Shown here: positions 35,559-43,911 of the stretch, one piece after another
Layout: the number at the start of each line of letters is the position of its first letter
Position numbering within the stretch: the stretch's first letter is position 1
Assembly (NCBI RefSeq): GCF_000421625.1
Contig: NZ_ATXJ01000004.1
Span: 124,001 to 188,000 of the forward strand
Length of the DNA: 64,000 nt
Direction: 5' to 3'
From: Thermus islandicus DSM 21543
Lineage (GTDB): Bacteria; Deinococcota; Deinococci; Deinococcales; Thermaceae
The notes under the pieces: model-generated
Databases searched by the model: none
The model's input: only the letters and a program-made list of their open reading frames with translations
Told to the model about the DNA's origin: nothing
Program-made: the position numbers and the translations under genes

Positions 35559-37334
35559 GTGCGGCTCGAGGACCTTCCCCCTCTCCCCGAGGCGCCCGGC
35601 GTCTACCTGTGGAAGCGGGGGGAGGAAGTGCTCTACGTGGGCAAGGCCAAAAGCCTCCGCGCCCGGGTGAAAAGCTACTTCCACGCCGAGGGGAAGGCAA
35701 GGCGCATCGCCCAGGAGGCCACGGGCCTGGACTTCATCGCCACCCGGGACGAGGTGGAGGCCCTCCTCTTGGAGGCCAACCTCATCAAGGCCCACCGCCC
35801 CCCCTACAACGTCCTCCTCAAGGACGACAAGCACTACCCCTTCCTCAAGCTCACCCAGGAGCCCTTCCCTACCCTTCTCGTGGTGCGGCGGGTGGAGGAG
35901 GACGGGGCCAAGTATTACGGCCCCTTCCCCGAGGCGGGGGCCCTCCGCCGCATCAAGACCCTCATTGACCGCCTTTTCCCCTTGCGCAAGAACTCGGGCT
36001 ACCCCATGCGGAAGAGGCGCTACCCCTGCCTCAACTACAGCATGGGCCGCTGCCTCGCCCCCTGCGTGGGCCTGGCCGACCCCGAGGCCTACCGCGAGGC
36101 GGTGCGCCAGGTGGAGGCGGTCCTGGAGGGGCGGGTGGACGGCCTTCTCGCCGAGCTGGAGACCCGGATGCGGGAAGCGGCCAAGAAGCTTGAGTTTGAG
36201 CGCGCGGCCGAGCTCCGGGACCAGATGGAGGCCCTAAGGGCCTTCTTCTCCACCGCGCAGCAGGCCTTTGACCCGGAGTTGGGCGACCTGGACTTCCTGG
36301 GGATGGCCCGCTCGGGGGCCCTGGCCGTGGTCCAGCTCTACCAGGTGCGCTCCGGGCGCATCCTCGGCCGCATCAGCCGGGTGGTGGAGAAGGAAGAGGC
36401 CCAGGAGGAGGAGATCCTCTGGGCCTTCCTCCGAGAACACTACCTCGAGGCCTCCCCCCTGCCCTCCCAGGTCCTCCTCCCCTTCCCCCTGGAGGACCTG
36501 GACAGCCTCGCCGAGCTCCTCCGGCGCCGCGCCGGGCGCAAGGTGGAGCTCAAGGTGCCCAGGCGGGGGGAGAAGCAGAGGCTTCTGGAGCTCGCCCAGC
36601 GGAACGCCCGCCTCGCCCTGGAGGCGGAGCTCAAGCTCTTGGAGAAGCGGGGGGACCACCCGGCCCTTAAGGCCCTCCAGGACCTCCTCGGGCCCTCCAC
36701 GCGCCCCTTCCGCATAGAGGGCTACGACGTGAGCCACCTCCAGGGCCAGGCCCGGGTCTTCTCCCTGGTGGCCTTTGAGGGGGGGAGGCCCAAAAAGGCG
36801 GAGTACCGCAGGATGCGCCTAGGTTCGGGGAACGACGACTACGCCGCCATGGAGGAAGGCGTATACCGCCGCTTCACGGGAAGCCTCAAGGACCTTCCCC
36901 TCCCCGACCTCCTCCTCATTGACGGGGGCTTAGGCCAGGTACGCGCGGCAGAGAAGGCCCTGGAAAGGGCCGGGCTCAGGCTTCCCCTGGTGGGCCTCGC
37001 CAAGGGGGAGGAGGTCCTGGTGACCCCGGAAGGAAGGGAGCTCCGCCTCCCCCTCACCCACCCGGCCCTCCAGCTCCTCATCCACGTGCGGGATGAGGCC
37101 CACCGCAATGGCCTCCGCTATCACCAGAAGAAGCGCACCGAGGAGGCCCTGAAGGTCCTCGCCGGGATCCCCGGGATCGGGGAAAGGCGGAGGCGGCTCC
37201 TTTTGGAGCGCTACGGGGGGCTTAGGGCCCTCAAGGAGGCCCCCTTGGAGGAGCTCGCCAGGCTTCCCGGGATGAGCCTGAAGGCGGCCCAAGCTCTCAA
37301 GGAAGCCCTGGAAAGCGGACCTGAACGGGCCTAA
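35559..37334 (+). CDS. uvrC: UvrC, excinuclease subunit C
   Basis: UvrC makes both incisions in nucleotide excision repair after UvrA and UvrB locate the damage. This protein of 591 residues has the N-terminal GIY-YIG nuclease (PGVYLWKRGEEVLYVGKAKSLRARVKSYF, from residue 12), a UvrB-binding UVR helix (RAAELRDQMEAL near 220), the RNase H-like 3' nuclease region (RIEGYDVSHLQG, LLIDGGLGQV) and C-terminal helix-hairpin-helix motifs (LAGIPGIGERRRRLLLE). I place the start at GTG 35559, seven bases after TACAAT; an in-frame ATG at 35550 lies within that box and is less likely. uvrA is at the right end of the window. Confidence 0.95.
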   Translation: MRLEDLPPLPEAPGVYLWKRGEEVLYVGKAKSLRARVKSYFHAEGKARRIAQEATGLDFIATRDEVEALLLEANLIKAHRPPYNVLLKDDKHYPFLKLTQEPFPTLLVVRRVEEDGAKYYGPFPEAGALRRIKTLIDRLFPLRKNSGYPMRKRRYPCLNYSMGRCLAPCVGLADPEAYREAVRQVEAVLEGRVDGLLAELETRMREAAKKLEFERAAELRDQMEALRAFFSTAQQAFDPELGDLDFLGMARSGALAVVQLYQVRSGRILGRISRVVEKEEAQEEEILWAFLREHYLEASPLPSQVLLPFPLEDLDSLAELLRRRAGRKVELKVPRRGEKQRLLELAQRNARLALEAELKLLEKRGDHPALKALQDLLGPSTRPFRIEGYDVSHLQGQARVFSLVAFEGGRPKKAEYRRMRLGSGNDDYAAMEEGVYRRFTGSLKDLPLPDLLLIDGGLGQVRAAEKALERAGLRLPLVGLAKGEEVLVTPEGRELRLPLTHPALQLLIHVRDEAHRNGLRYHQKKRTEEALKVLAGIPGIGERRRRLLLERYGGLRALKEAPLEELARLPGMSLKAAQALKEALESGPERA

Positions 37335-38346
37335 GCCTCCCCTCCCTCGAGCCATCCCCCAGCTGGCCGAAGCGGTTGTCCCCCCAGGCGAAAACGCTCC
37401 CGTCCGAGCGAAGGGCGAGGCTGTGGGCGTCCCCCGCCCCCACCGCCACCACCCCCTCCAGGCCCTCCACCCTCCGGGCCTCGAGGCGCCCCTCCTGGGT
37501 GCCGTCCCCCAGCTGGCCCTCCTCGTTCTCCCCCAGGGCATACACGCGGCCGTCCTCCCCCAGGACCAGGAGGTGGGCCCGGCCCGCGGCCAGGGCGCGG
37601 GCCCGGGGCAGGCCCTCCACCTTGCGGAAGGTGGCGCTGTCCAGACCCGTGATCCAGACGCTCCCGTCCTGAAGCAAGGCGGCAGTGAAGCTGCCCCCGC
37701 CCACGGCAAGCCGCACCCTCTCCAGGACCTTCACCGGCCTCGGGCTGGACTCCACGGTGCCCGTGCCCAGCTGGCCGGAAAGGTTGCTGCCCCAGGCGTA
37801 GAGGTCCCCTCCCTCCGTCCAGGCCAGGCTATGGAAGTAGCCCGCGGCGACCCCCACCACCAGGGGCAGGCCCTCTACGGGGAGAAAGCGGTTTCGCGAC
37901 CTTTCTCCGGACTCCCCAAGCTGCCCCTCCTCGTTGGACCCCGCGGCGTACACCCTTCCCTCGGGGCTAAGGAGAAGGCTATGGGTGTAGCCTGCGGCCA
38001 GGGCCTTGGCAGGAAGAGGAAGGGGCACGGGCTTCCCCTTACTGGCAAAAGTGCCGTCCCCAAGTTGCCCCCGCTCGTTGTGCCCAAACCCGAGCGCTTT
38101 CCCCTCGGGAAGCAGGACCAGGGTGTGGAGGCTCCCCACGGCCACCCCCAGAACCCCCTCCAGCACCCGAAGGGGCCTCGTCCGGTTGAGGAATGAACCG
38201 TCCCCCAGCTGGCCGTCGTACCCCCAACCCCAGACCCAAAGCGCCCCCCCTACCACTGCGGCGCTGTGCCCCTGCCCTCCCCCAAGAAGCCCCTGGCCTA
38301 GGGCGAGGCCCAACCCCAGAGCGAACCCCAGCAAGCGCCTCCCCAT
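37297..38346 (-). CDS. Secreted RCC1-repeat protein
   Basis: This 349-residue protein has a signal peptide (MGRRLLGFALGLGLALGQG) and then about six or seven RCC1-type repeats of roughly 50 residues, each with a core such as SAAVVGGALWVWGWGYDGQLGDGS or VYALGENEEGQLGDGT. These repeats build a seven-bladed propeller. The protein is likely exported to the periplasm or cell surface; its partner is unknown. The ATG has TAAGCT (38358 to 38353) six bases upstream. Its 3' end overlaps that of uvrC by 38 bases. Confidence 0.88.
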   Translation of the reverse strand: MGRRLLGFALGLGLALGQGLLGGGQGHSAAVVGGALWVWGWGYDGQLGDGSFLNRTRPLRVLEGVLGVAVGSLHTLVLLPEGKALGFGHNERGQLGDGTFASKGKPVPLPLPAKALAAGYTHSLLLSPEGRVYAAGSNEEGQLGESGERSRNRFLPVEGLPLVVGVAAGYFHSLAWTEGGDLYAWGSNLSGQLGTGTVESSPRPVKVLERVRLAVGGGSFTAALLQDGSVWITGLDSATFRKVEGLPRARALAAGRAHLLVLGEDGRVYALGENEEGQLGDGTQEGRLEARRVEGLEGVVAVGAGDAHSLALRSDGSVFAWGDNRFGQLGDGSREGRLRPVQVRFPGLP

Positions 38347-38402
38347 ACCCCAAGCTTAACCGGGGCGCCCTAAACGCCGCTTAAGGGTATGATGACCCCC
38401 TG

Positions 38403-40181
38403 ATGGTGCGCCGCGCCCTGGAGGAAGCCGTCCACGAGGCCCTAAAGGAGCTGGGCCTGGACCTGAGGCCCAAGGTGGCCCGGGCCCCCAAGGACAAGCC
38501 GGGGGACTACGGGGTCCCCCTCTTCGCCCCCGCCAAGGCCCTGAAGAGGCCTCCCCAGGCCCTCGCGGAGGAGCTGAAGGCCCGCTTGAAGCTGCCCCCC
38601 TTCGTGGAGGAGGCCATCCCCGTGGGGGGGTACCTTAACTTCCGGCTCCGCACCGAGGACCTCCTCAAGGAAGCCCTCCGCCCCAAGGGTCCCCTTCCCA
38701 GGCGGGAGGGCCTGGTCCTCATGGAGCACACCTCGGTGAACCCCAACAAGGAGCTCCACGTGGGCCACCTGCGCAACATCGTCCTGGGGGACAGCCTGGC
38801 CCGGATCCTGGCCTACGCAGGGCGGGAGGTGTTGGTCCTGAACTACATCGACGACACCGGACGCCAGGCGGCGGAAACCCTCTTCGCCCTAAAGCACTAC
38901 GGCTTGGAATGGGACGGGAAGGAGAAGTACGACCACTTCGCGGGCCGGGCCTACGTGCGCCTGCACCAGGACCCCGAGTACGAGAAGTTGCAGCCCGCCA
39001 TTGAGGAGGTCCTCCACGCCCTGGAACGGGGGGAGCTGAGGGAGGAGGTAAACCGGATCCTCCTGGCCCAGATGGCCACCATGCACGCCCTTTCGGCCCA
39101 CTACGACCTCCTGGTCTGGGAGTCGGACATCGTCCGGGCAGGGCTTCTGGAGAAGGCCCTCGAGGTTTTGCAGCAAAGCCCCCATGTCTTCCGGCCCAAG
39201 GAAGGCAAGTACGCCGGGGCCCTGGTGATGGACGCCAGCCCCTTCATCCCGGGCCTCGAGGACCCCTACTTCGTCCTGGTGCGCTCCGGGGGGGCCGCCA
39301 CCTACTACGCCAAAGACATCGCCTTCCAGTTCTGGAAGATGGGGCTTTTGGAGGGGCTCCGGTTTAGGCCCTACGAGAACCCCTACTACCCGCGCCTCCG
39401 GACCAGCGCCCCCGAGGGGGAGCCCTACACCCCCAAGGCGCGGGAGACCATCAACGTCATTGACGTGCGCCAGAGCCACCCCCAGGCCCTGGTGCGCACC
39501 GCCTTGGCCCTGGCAGGGCACCCGGAGCTCGCCGAGGGGGCCTTCCACCTGGCCTACGAGACGGTCCTCCTGGAGGGCAGGCAGATGTCGGGAAGGAAGG
39601 GCCTCGCCGTGAGCGTGGACGAGGTCCTGGAGGAGGCCACCCGCCGGGCCCTCCTGGTGATAGAGGAGAAGAACCCCGAGCACCCCGACAAGGAGGGGGC
39701 GGCCCGGATGGTGGCCCTGGGGGCGATCCGCTTCGCCATGGTGAAGACGGAGCCCAAGAAGCAGATAGATTTCCGCTACGAGGAGGCCCTCTCCTTTGAA
39801 GGGGACACGGGCCCCTACGTCCAGTACGCCCACGCCCGGGCCCACGCCATCCTGCGCAAGGCGGGGGCATGGGGGAGGCCCGACTTCGCCCAAGCCACCC
39901 CCTACGAGAGGGCCCTGGCCCTGGCCCTTCTGGACTTTGAGGAGGCGGTGCAGGAGGCCGCCGAGGAGAGGACCCCCCATGTCCTCGCCCAGTACCTCCT
40001 GGACCTGGCGGGAAGCTGGAACGCCTACTACAACGCCAAGGAGGAAGGCCGCCCGGCCACCCCCGTCCTCACCGCCCCGGAGGGCCTGAGGGAGCTCCGG
40101 CTGGAGCTGGTGAAGAGCCTGCAGGAAACCCTGAGGGCGGGCCTTGGGCTCCTGGGGATTCCGGCCCCTGAGGTAATGTAA
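38403..40181 (+). CDS. argS: Arginyl-tRNA synthetase
   Basis: ArgS charges tRNA-Arg and belongs to class I. This 592-residue protein has the HIGH-type motif in HTSVNPNKELHVGHLRN near 110, with HVGH, and the KMSK-type region as GRQMSGRKG near 395. The C-terminal anticodon-binding domain carries the usual DALRYDL-like region (FRYEEALSFEGDTGPYVQYAHAR) and an ending typical of ArgS (LGLLGIPAPEVM). The ATG at 38403 is followed by a GTG three bases on; TATGAT (38388-38393) is nine bases upstream. It may run into the htrA-like gene, which starts five bases after the stop. Confidence 0.96.
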   Translation: MVRRALEEAVHEALKELGLDLRPKVARAPKDKPGDYGVPLFAPAKALKRPPQALAEELKARLKLPPFVEEAIPVGGYLNFRLRTEDLLKEALRPKGPLPRREGLVLMEHTSVNPNKELHVGHLRNIVLGDSLARILAYAGREVLVLNYIDDTGRQAAETLFALKHYGLEWDGKEKYDHFAGRAYVRLHQDPEYEKLQPAIEEVLHALERGELREEVNRILLAQMATMHALSAHYDLLVWESDIVRAGLLEKALEVLQQSPHVFRPKEGKYAGALVMDASPFIPGLEDPYFVLVRSGGAATYYAKDIAFQFWKMGLLEGLRFRPYENPYYPRLRTSAPEGEPYTPKARETINVIDVRQSHPQALVRTALALAGHPELAEGAFHLAYETVLLEGRQMSGRKGLAVSVDEVLEEATRRALLVIEEKNPEHPDKEGAARMVALGAIRFAMVKTEPKKQIDFRYEEALSFEGDTGPYVQYAHARAHAILRKAGAWGRPDFAQATPYERALALALLDFEEAVQEAAEERTPHVLAQYLLDLAGSWNAYYNAKEEGRPATPVLTAPEGLRELRLELVKSLQETLRAGLGLLGIPAPEVM

Positions 40182-40185
40182 GGCC

Positions 40186-41232
40186 ATGCGACCCCTCTTC
40201 CTGGCCTTCGCCCTCCTCGCCCTCGCCCTGGGCCAGCGCCTCGTCTCCCCCGAGGAGGTGGCCCGGAGCCAGGTCATCAAGAAGGCCCTCCCCGCGGTGG
40301 TGCGGGTGCAGGGCACCTCCCCCACCGCAGGCGAAGGGGGGGTGATGGGCACGGGCTTCTTCGTCAGCCCCTTCCGGGTGGTGACCAACTACCACGTGGT
40401 CCAGGACCTGGCGGAGATCACCCTGCGCCTCTACGATGGGCGCACCGTCCTGGCGGAGCGCTTCGCCGTGGACCCCGGGATAGACCTGGCCCTCCTCACG
40501 GTCCGGGGGGTGCAGGCCCCGGGGGTCTTGGGCTTCAGCAAGACCCCGAGCTCAAGCCTCCCCTTGGGGATGGGGGTGGTCCTGGTGGGCTTCCCCTACG
40601 GTCAGGGCCCCCTGGCCTCCTACGGCATCCTGGCGGGCCTCGGCCCCCTCGAGGTGGCCACCCCGGACCCGAGCATCGGAACCGAGGTGGGGGAGTACCT
40701 CTTCACCGACGCCCCCCTCACCGTGGGCAACTCGGGAAGCCCCCTGCTGAACCTTCAGGGCGAGGTGATCGGGGTGGTGGCGGACGTGGTGGGCGGGCCC
40801 TCGGGGGTAGGAGGGATCGGGGTGGCCATCCCCGCCGAGCTCGCCGCCCAGAGCGTCCAGGACCTGGAGCGATTCGGCATTCCCCAGCGGGGCTGGCTGG
40901 GGGCGAGCCTGGTCTCCCTGGAGGAGCTCCCTCCCGTCCTCCTCCGGGCGGTGGGGCTCACCACCGTCCAGGGGGCCATGGTGGACCGGGTGGAGCCGGA
41001 TAGCCCCGCCGCCCGGGCCGGCCTCCGGGGGGCGCAGCGGGACGCCCAGGGAAGGCTCCTCGCCCTGGGGGACGTGATCCTCTCGGTAAACGGCAAGCCG
41101 GTGCGGAACAAGGCCGAGGTGGTGCGCCAGATCGCCCGCTATCGCCCCGGGGACCGGGTGCGCCTCACCCTTTGGCGGGAGGGGCGCAGGCTGGAAGTGA
41201 CCCTGGTCCTGATGGCCCGCCCCAGGAGGTGA
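40186..41232 (+). CDS. HtrA/DegP-type serine protease
   Basis: This 348-residue protein has an N-terminal signal peptide (MRPLFLAFALLALALGQ). A trypsin-like protease domain follows, with histidine in NYHVVQDL near 69, aspartate in GIDLALLTV near 100 and serine in TVGNSGSPLLNL near 183. One C-terminal PDZ domain (MVDRVEPDSPAARAGLRG, GDVILSVNGKPV) ends the protein. It should work in the cell envelope on misfolded proteins. It follows argS closely and is followed by the deoxynucleoside kinases after four bases, so the whole stretch may be one transcript. Confidence 0.93.
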   Translation: MRPLFLAFALLALALGQRLVSPEEVARSQVIKKALPAVVRVQGTSPTAGEGGVMGTGFFVSPFRVVTNYHVVQDLAEITLRLYDGRTVLAERFAVDPGIDLALLTVRGVQAPGVLGFSKTPSSSLPLGMGVVLVGFPYGQGPLASYGILAGLGPLEVATPDPSIGTEVGEYLFTDAPLTVGNSGSPLLNLQGEVIGVVADVVGGPSGVGGIGVAIPAELAAQSVQDLERFGIPQRGWLGASLVSLEELPPVLLRAVGLTTVQGAMVDRVEPDSPAARAGLRGAQRDAQGRLLALGDVILSVNGKPVRNKAEVVRQIARYRPGDRVRLTLWREGRRLEVTLVLMARPRR

Positions 41233-41236
41233 GGGA

Positions 41237-41839
41237 ATGTACCTCGCGGTGGAAGGCCCCATCGGGGTGGGCAAGACCACCCTGGCCCGCCTCCTCTCCG
41301 AGGCCTTGGGCGCCGAACCCCTCCTGGAGGTGGTGGAGGAAAACCCCTTCCTCCCCCTCTTCTACCAGGACCGGAAGGCCTATGCGTTTAAGGTCCAGGC
41401 CTTCTTCCTCCTCTCCCGTTACCGGCAGCTGGAACCCCTCCGGCAAAAGCCCCTCTTCGGCGGGGTGGTGGCCGACTACCTCCTGGACAAGGACGCCATC
41501 TTCGCCAGCCTCAACCTGGAAGGCCCCGAATGGGACCTCTACCTGGAGCTCTACCGGGCCCTGGCCCCCAGGGTGCCGCCCCCCGACCTCACCATCTACC
41601 TGAGGGCCCCGGTGCCCGTGCTCCTGGAAAGGATCCGGAAGCGTGGGCGGCCCTTTGAGGCAGGCCTGGACCCCGCTTACCTGGAAGCCCTTTCCGAGGC
41701 CTACGAGCGGCACTTCGCCCGGTACCCCCATCCCCTCCTGGTCCTCGAGGCCCAGGCCCTGGACTTCGGCCCAGGAGGACCCCACCGGGAGGAGGTGGTG
41801 GCCCTGGTCCGGGCCCACCTTCCCCAGGGCAAGGTCTAG
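41237..41839 (+). CDS. Deoxynucleoside kinase (first of a tandem pair)
   Basis: This 200-residue P-loop kinase begins MYLAVEGPIGVGKTTLARLL. The EENPF motif near 35 holds the catalytic glutamate. Where many family members have the (E/D)R(S/T) motif, this one has ADYLLDKDAIFA near 77, as in a bacterial subgroup. It phosphorylates deoxynucleosides for salvage; the base preference is unknown. It lies between htrA and the second kinase, with gaps of four and three bases, so they form an operon leading into murE. Confidence 0.85.
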   Translation: MYLAVEGPIGVGKTTLARLLSEALGAEPLLEVVEENPFLPLFYQDRKAYAFKVQAFFLLSRYRQLEPLRQKPLFGGVVADYLLDKDAIFASLNLEGPEWDLYLELYRALAPRVPPPDLTIYLRAPVPVLLERIRKRGRPFEAGLDPAYLEALSEAYERHFARYPHPLLVLEAQALDFGPGGPHREEVVALVRAHLPQGKV

Positions 41840-41842
41840 GCC

Positions 41843-42451
41843 ATGTACCTCGCCATTGCCGGCAACATCGGAAGCGGCAAAAGCTCCCTCACCGCCCTCC
41901 TCTCCGAGGCCTTCGGCCTAAGGCCCGTGTACGAGGCGGTGAGCGAGAACCCCTATCTGGAGGACTTCTACCGGAACATGGCCGCCTACGCCTTCCACTC
42001 CCAGGTCTTCTTCCTAGCGAGAAGGCTACGCCAGCACCTCCTGGAGGTGAACGGCCAGGACCGCGTGGTCCAGGACCGCACCCTCTACGAGGACGCCCTG
42101 GTCTTCGCCCGCCACCTCTACCGGGAGGGCTACCTCTCCGAGCGGGACTGGCGGACTTATTTGGACCTCTTCCAAAGCATTGCCCCCGCGCTGAGGAAGC
42201 CCGACCTCCTCCTCTACCTGAGGGCGAGCCTCCCCACCCTCAGGGCCCGCATCGCCAAGCGGGGCCGCCCCTTTGAGCGGGAGATCCCGGACCGCTACCT
42301 CCTGGGGCTGAACCGGCTCTACGAGGAGCTCATGGCGGATTGGGACCTCTCGCCGGTCTACGTGGTGGAGGCGGACCGGGTAGACTTCGTGGAGAGGGAG
42401 GAGGACCGCGAGGCCCTTCTGGAGGCCCTGCGCCCTTGGATCCGGCCATGA
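41843..42451 (+). CDS. Deoxynucleoside kinase (second of a tandem pair)
   Basis: This 202-residue paralogue begins MYLAIAGNIGSGKSSLTALL and has SENPYLEDFY and the classic VVQDRTLYEDALVF motif near 73. It most resembles deoxyadenosine/deoxyguanosine kinases. Paired dNK genes occur in lactobacilli as dAK and dGK, and a similar division of labour is likely here: the two enzymes probably differ in base preference or form a heterodimer. The stop overlaps the ATG of murE (ATGA). Confidence 0.88.
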   Translation: MYLAIAGNIGSGKSSLTALLSEAFGLRPVYEAVSENPYLEDFYRNMAAYAFHSQVFFLARRLRQHLLEVNGQDRVVQDRTLYEDALVFARHLYREGYLSERDWRTYLDLFQSIAPALRKPDLLLYLRASLPTLRARIAKRGRPFEREIPDRYLLGLNRLYEELMADWDLSPVYVVEADRVDFVEREEDREALLEALRPWIRP

Positions 42452-43911
42452 CCCTGGAGGAGCTCTTCGCCCCCTTCGACCAAAAGGCCCCGCCCCTTCC
42501 CGTGGCGGGCCTCGCCTGGGATTCCAGGCAGGTGGAGAGGGGCTTTGTCTTCGTGGCCATCCCCGGGGTCCCCCTCCCCCACCGCAGGCCCCTGGACGGC
42601 CACGCCTTCATCCCCGAGGCCCTAAAGCGGGGGGCCATCGCGGTGGTGGGGGAAAGGAACCTCACCCTTCCCGTCCCCTACCTGAGGGTGGAGGACGCCC
42701 GCCGGGCCCTTGCCCTCCTGGCGCGGCGCTACCACCGGGAGCCGGACCAAGACCTCTGCCTCTTCGGGGTCACGGGCTCCAAGGGGAAGAGCACCACGGC
42801 AGCCCTCCTCCGCCACCTCCTCCCCCAAGCGGCCCTCCTCTCCACCGTGGGCCTGTGGCTAGGGGAGGAAAGGAGGCCCCCCCTGGGCCACTTCACCACC
42901 CCAGAGGCCCCCGAGGTCTACGCCTTTTTGCGGGAGGCGGCCGACCGGGGCCTGAAGGAGGCGGTGCTGGAGGTGTCCAGCCACGCCCTCGCCCTCAAGC
43001 GGGTGGAGGGCCTCCGCTTCCGGGTGGGGATCTTCGTGAGCTTCTACCCCGACGACCACCTGGACCTCCACGGCACCCCGGAGAACTACTTCCGGGCCAA
43101 GGCCCTCTTGGTAGAGCGCTCCGAGCTCGCCGTCCTGAGCACCCGGCTACCCCACTTGGGGCTTCTTTGCCAAAAACCCCACCTCCTCTTCGGCCCTGGC
43201 GGGGAGGTCTTTGCGGAAGGGGTCCGGGAAACGCCAAGGGGCCTCGCCTTCGTCCTTCACACCCCCTGGGGCCGGGGAGAGGCCTTCTTGCCCATGCTCG
43301 GCCCCTACAACGTGGAAAACGCCCTGGCCGCCAGCGCCGCCGCCCTGGCCTCAGGGGTCCCCTTGGAGAGGGTCCTGGCCCGCCTGGCCGACTTCCCGGG
43401 GGTCCCGGGCAGAATGGAGGTGGTCCAGGAGGAGCCCTTCCGCGTGGTCATTGACTTCGCCCACACCGGGAAGAGCCTCGAGGAGGCCCTCAAGACCCTG
43501 AGGCGCACCACCAAGGGAAGGCTTCTTTTGGTGGTGGGGGCGGCTGGGGAGCGGGACCCGAGGAGGCGGGAGGACATCGGCAAGGTGGCCGCCCGCCTCG
43601 CCGACAAGGCCTTCTTCACCGAGGAGGACCACCGCACGGAGCCCCTGGAGGCCATCCTCGAGGCCCTCGCCGAGGCAGCGAGGCGGGAGGGTGGGGTCTT
43701 TGAGCTCGTCCCGGACCGGGAGGAGGCCATCCTCCGGGCCATCCAGGAGGCCAGGGCGGGGGACACGGTGCTCCTTTCGGGCAAGGGACACGAGGCCACC
43801 CTGGAAAGGGGAACCCTCGCCCTTCCCTGGAACGAACGGGAGGTGGCCCTGAGGGCCCTCAGGCTCAGGGCGCAGGCTGAAGGGTCCGCGTCCCGGGAAG
43901 GGAAGGCCTGA
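42448..43911 (+). CDS. murE: MurE, UDP-MurNAc-tripeptide ligase
   Basis: MurE adds the third amino acid to UDP-MurNAc-L-Ala-D-Glu in peptidoglycan synthesis. This 487-residue protein has the ATP motif GVTGSKGKSTTAALL near 108, TPEAPEV and the VSSHALALKRVEG carbamylated-lysine region, and the C-terminal substrate domain. The specificity motif that is DNPR in diaminopimelate-adding enzymes is here EDHR in FTEEDHRTEPL (around 392-400). Thermus peptidoglycan contains ornithine at this position, so the different motif fits ornithine addition. The start overlaps the upstream kinase stop. The 3' end overlaps trmFO by 47 bases. Confidence 0.93.
   Translation: MTLEELFAPFDQKAPPLPVAGLAWDSRQVERGFVFVAIPGVPLPHRRPLDGHAFIPEALKRGAIAVVGERNLTLPVPYLRVEDARRALALLARRYHREPDQDLCLFGVTGSKGKSTTAALLRHLLPQAALLSTVGLWLGEERRPPLGHFTTPEAPEVYAFLREAADRGLKEAVLEVSSHALALKRVEGLRFRVGIFVSFYPDDHLDLHGTPENYFRAKALLVERSELAVLSTRLPHLGLLCQKPHLLFGPGGEVFAEGVRETPRGLAFVLHTPWGRGEAFLPMLGPYNVENALAASAAALASGVPLERVLARLADFPGVPGRMEVVQEEPFRVVIDFAHTGKSLEEALKTLRRTTKGRLLLVVGAAGERDPRRREDIGKVAARLADKAFFTEEDHRTEPLEAILEALAEAARREGGVFELVPDREEAILRAIQEARAGDTVLLSGKGHEATLERGTLALPWNEREVALRALRLRAQAEGSASREGKA

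Noticed and set aside
38889-40388. Minus-strand open frame of 499 codons
   Set aside because: It is antisense to argS, which has intact synthetase motifs. The frame lacks domains and a credible start.
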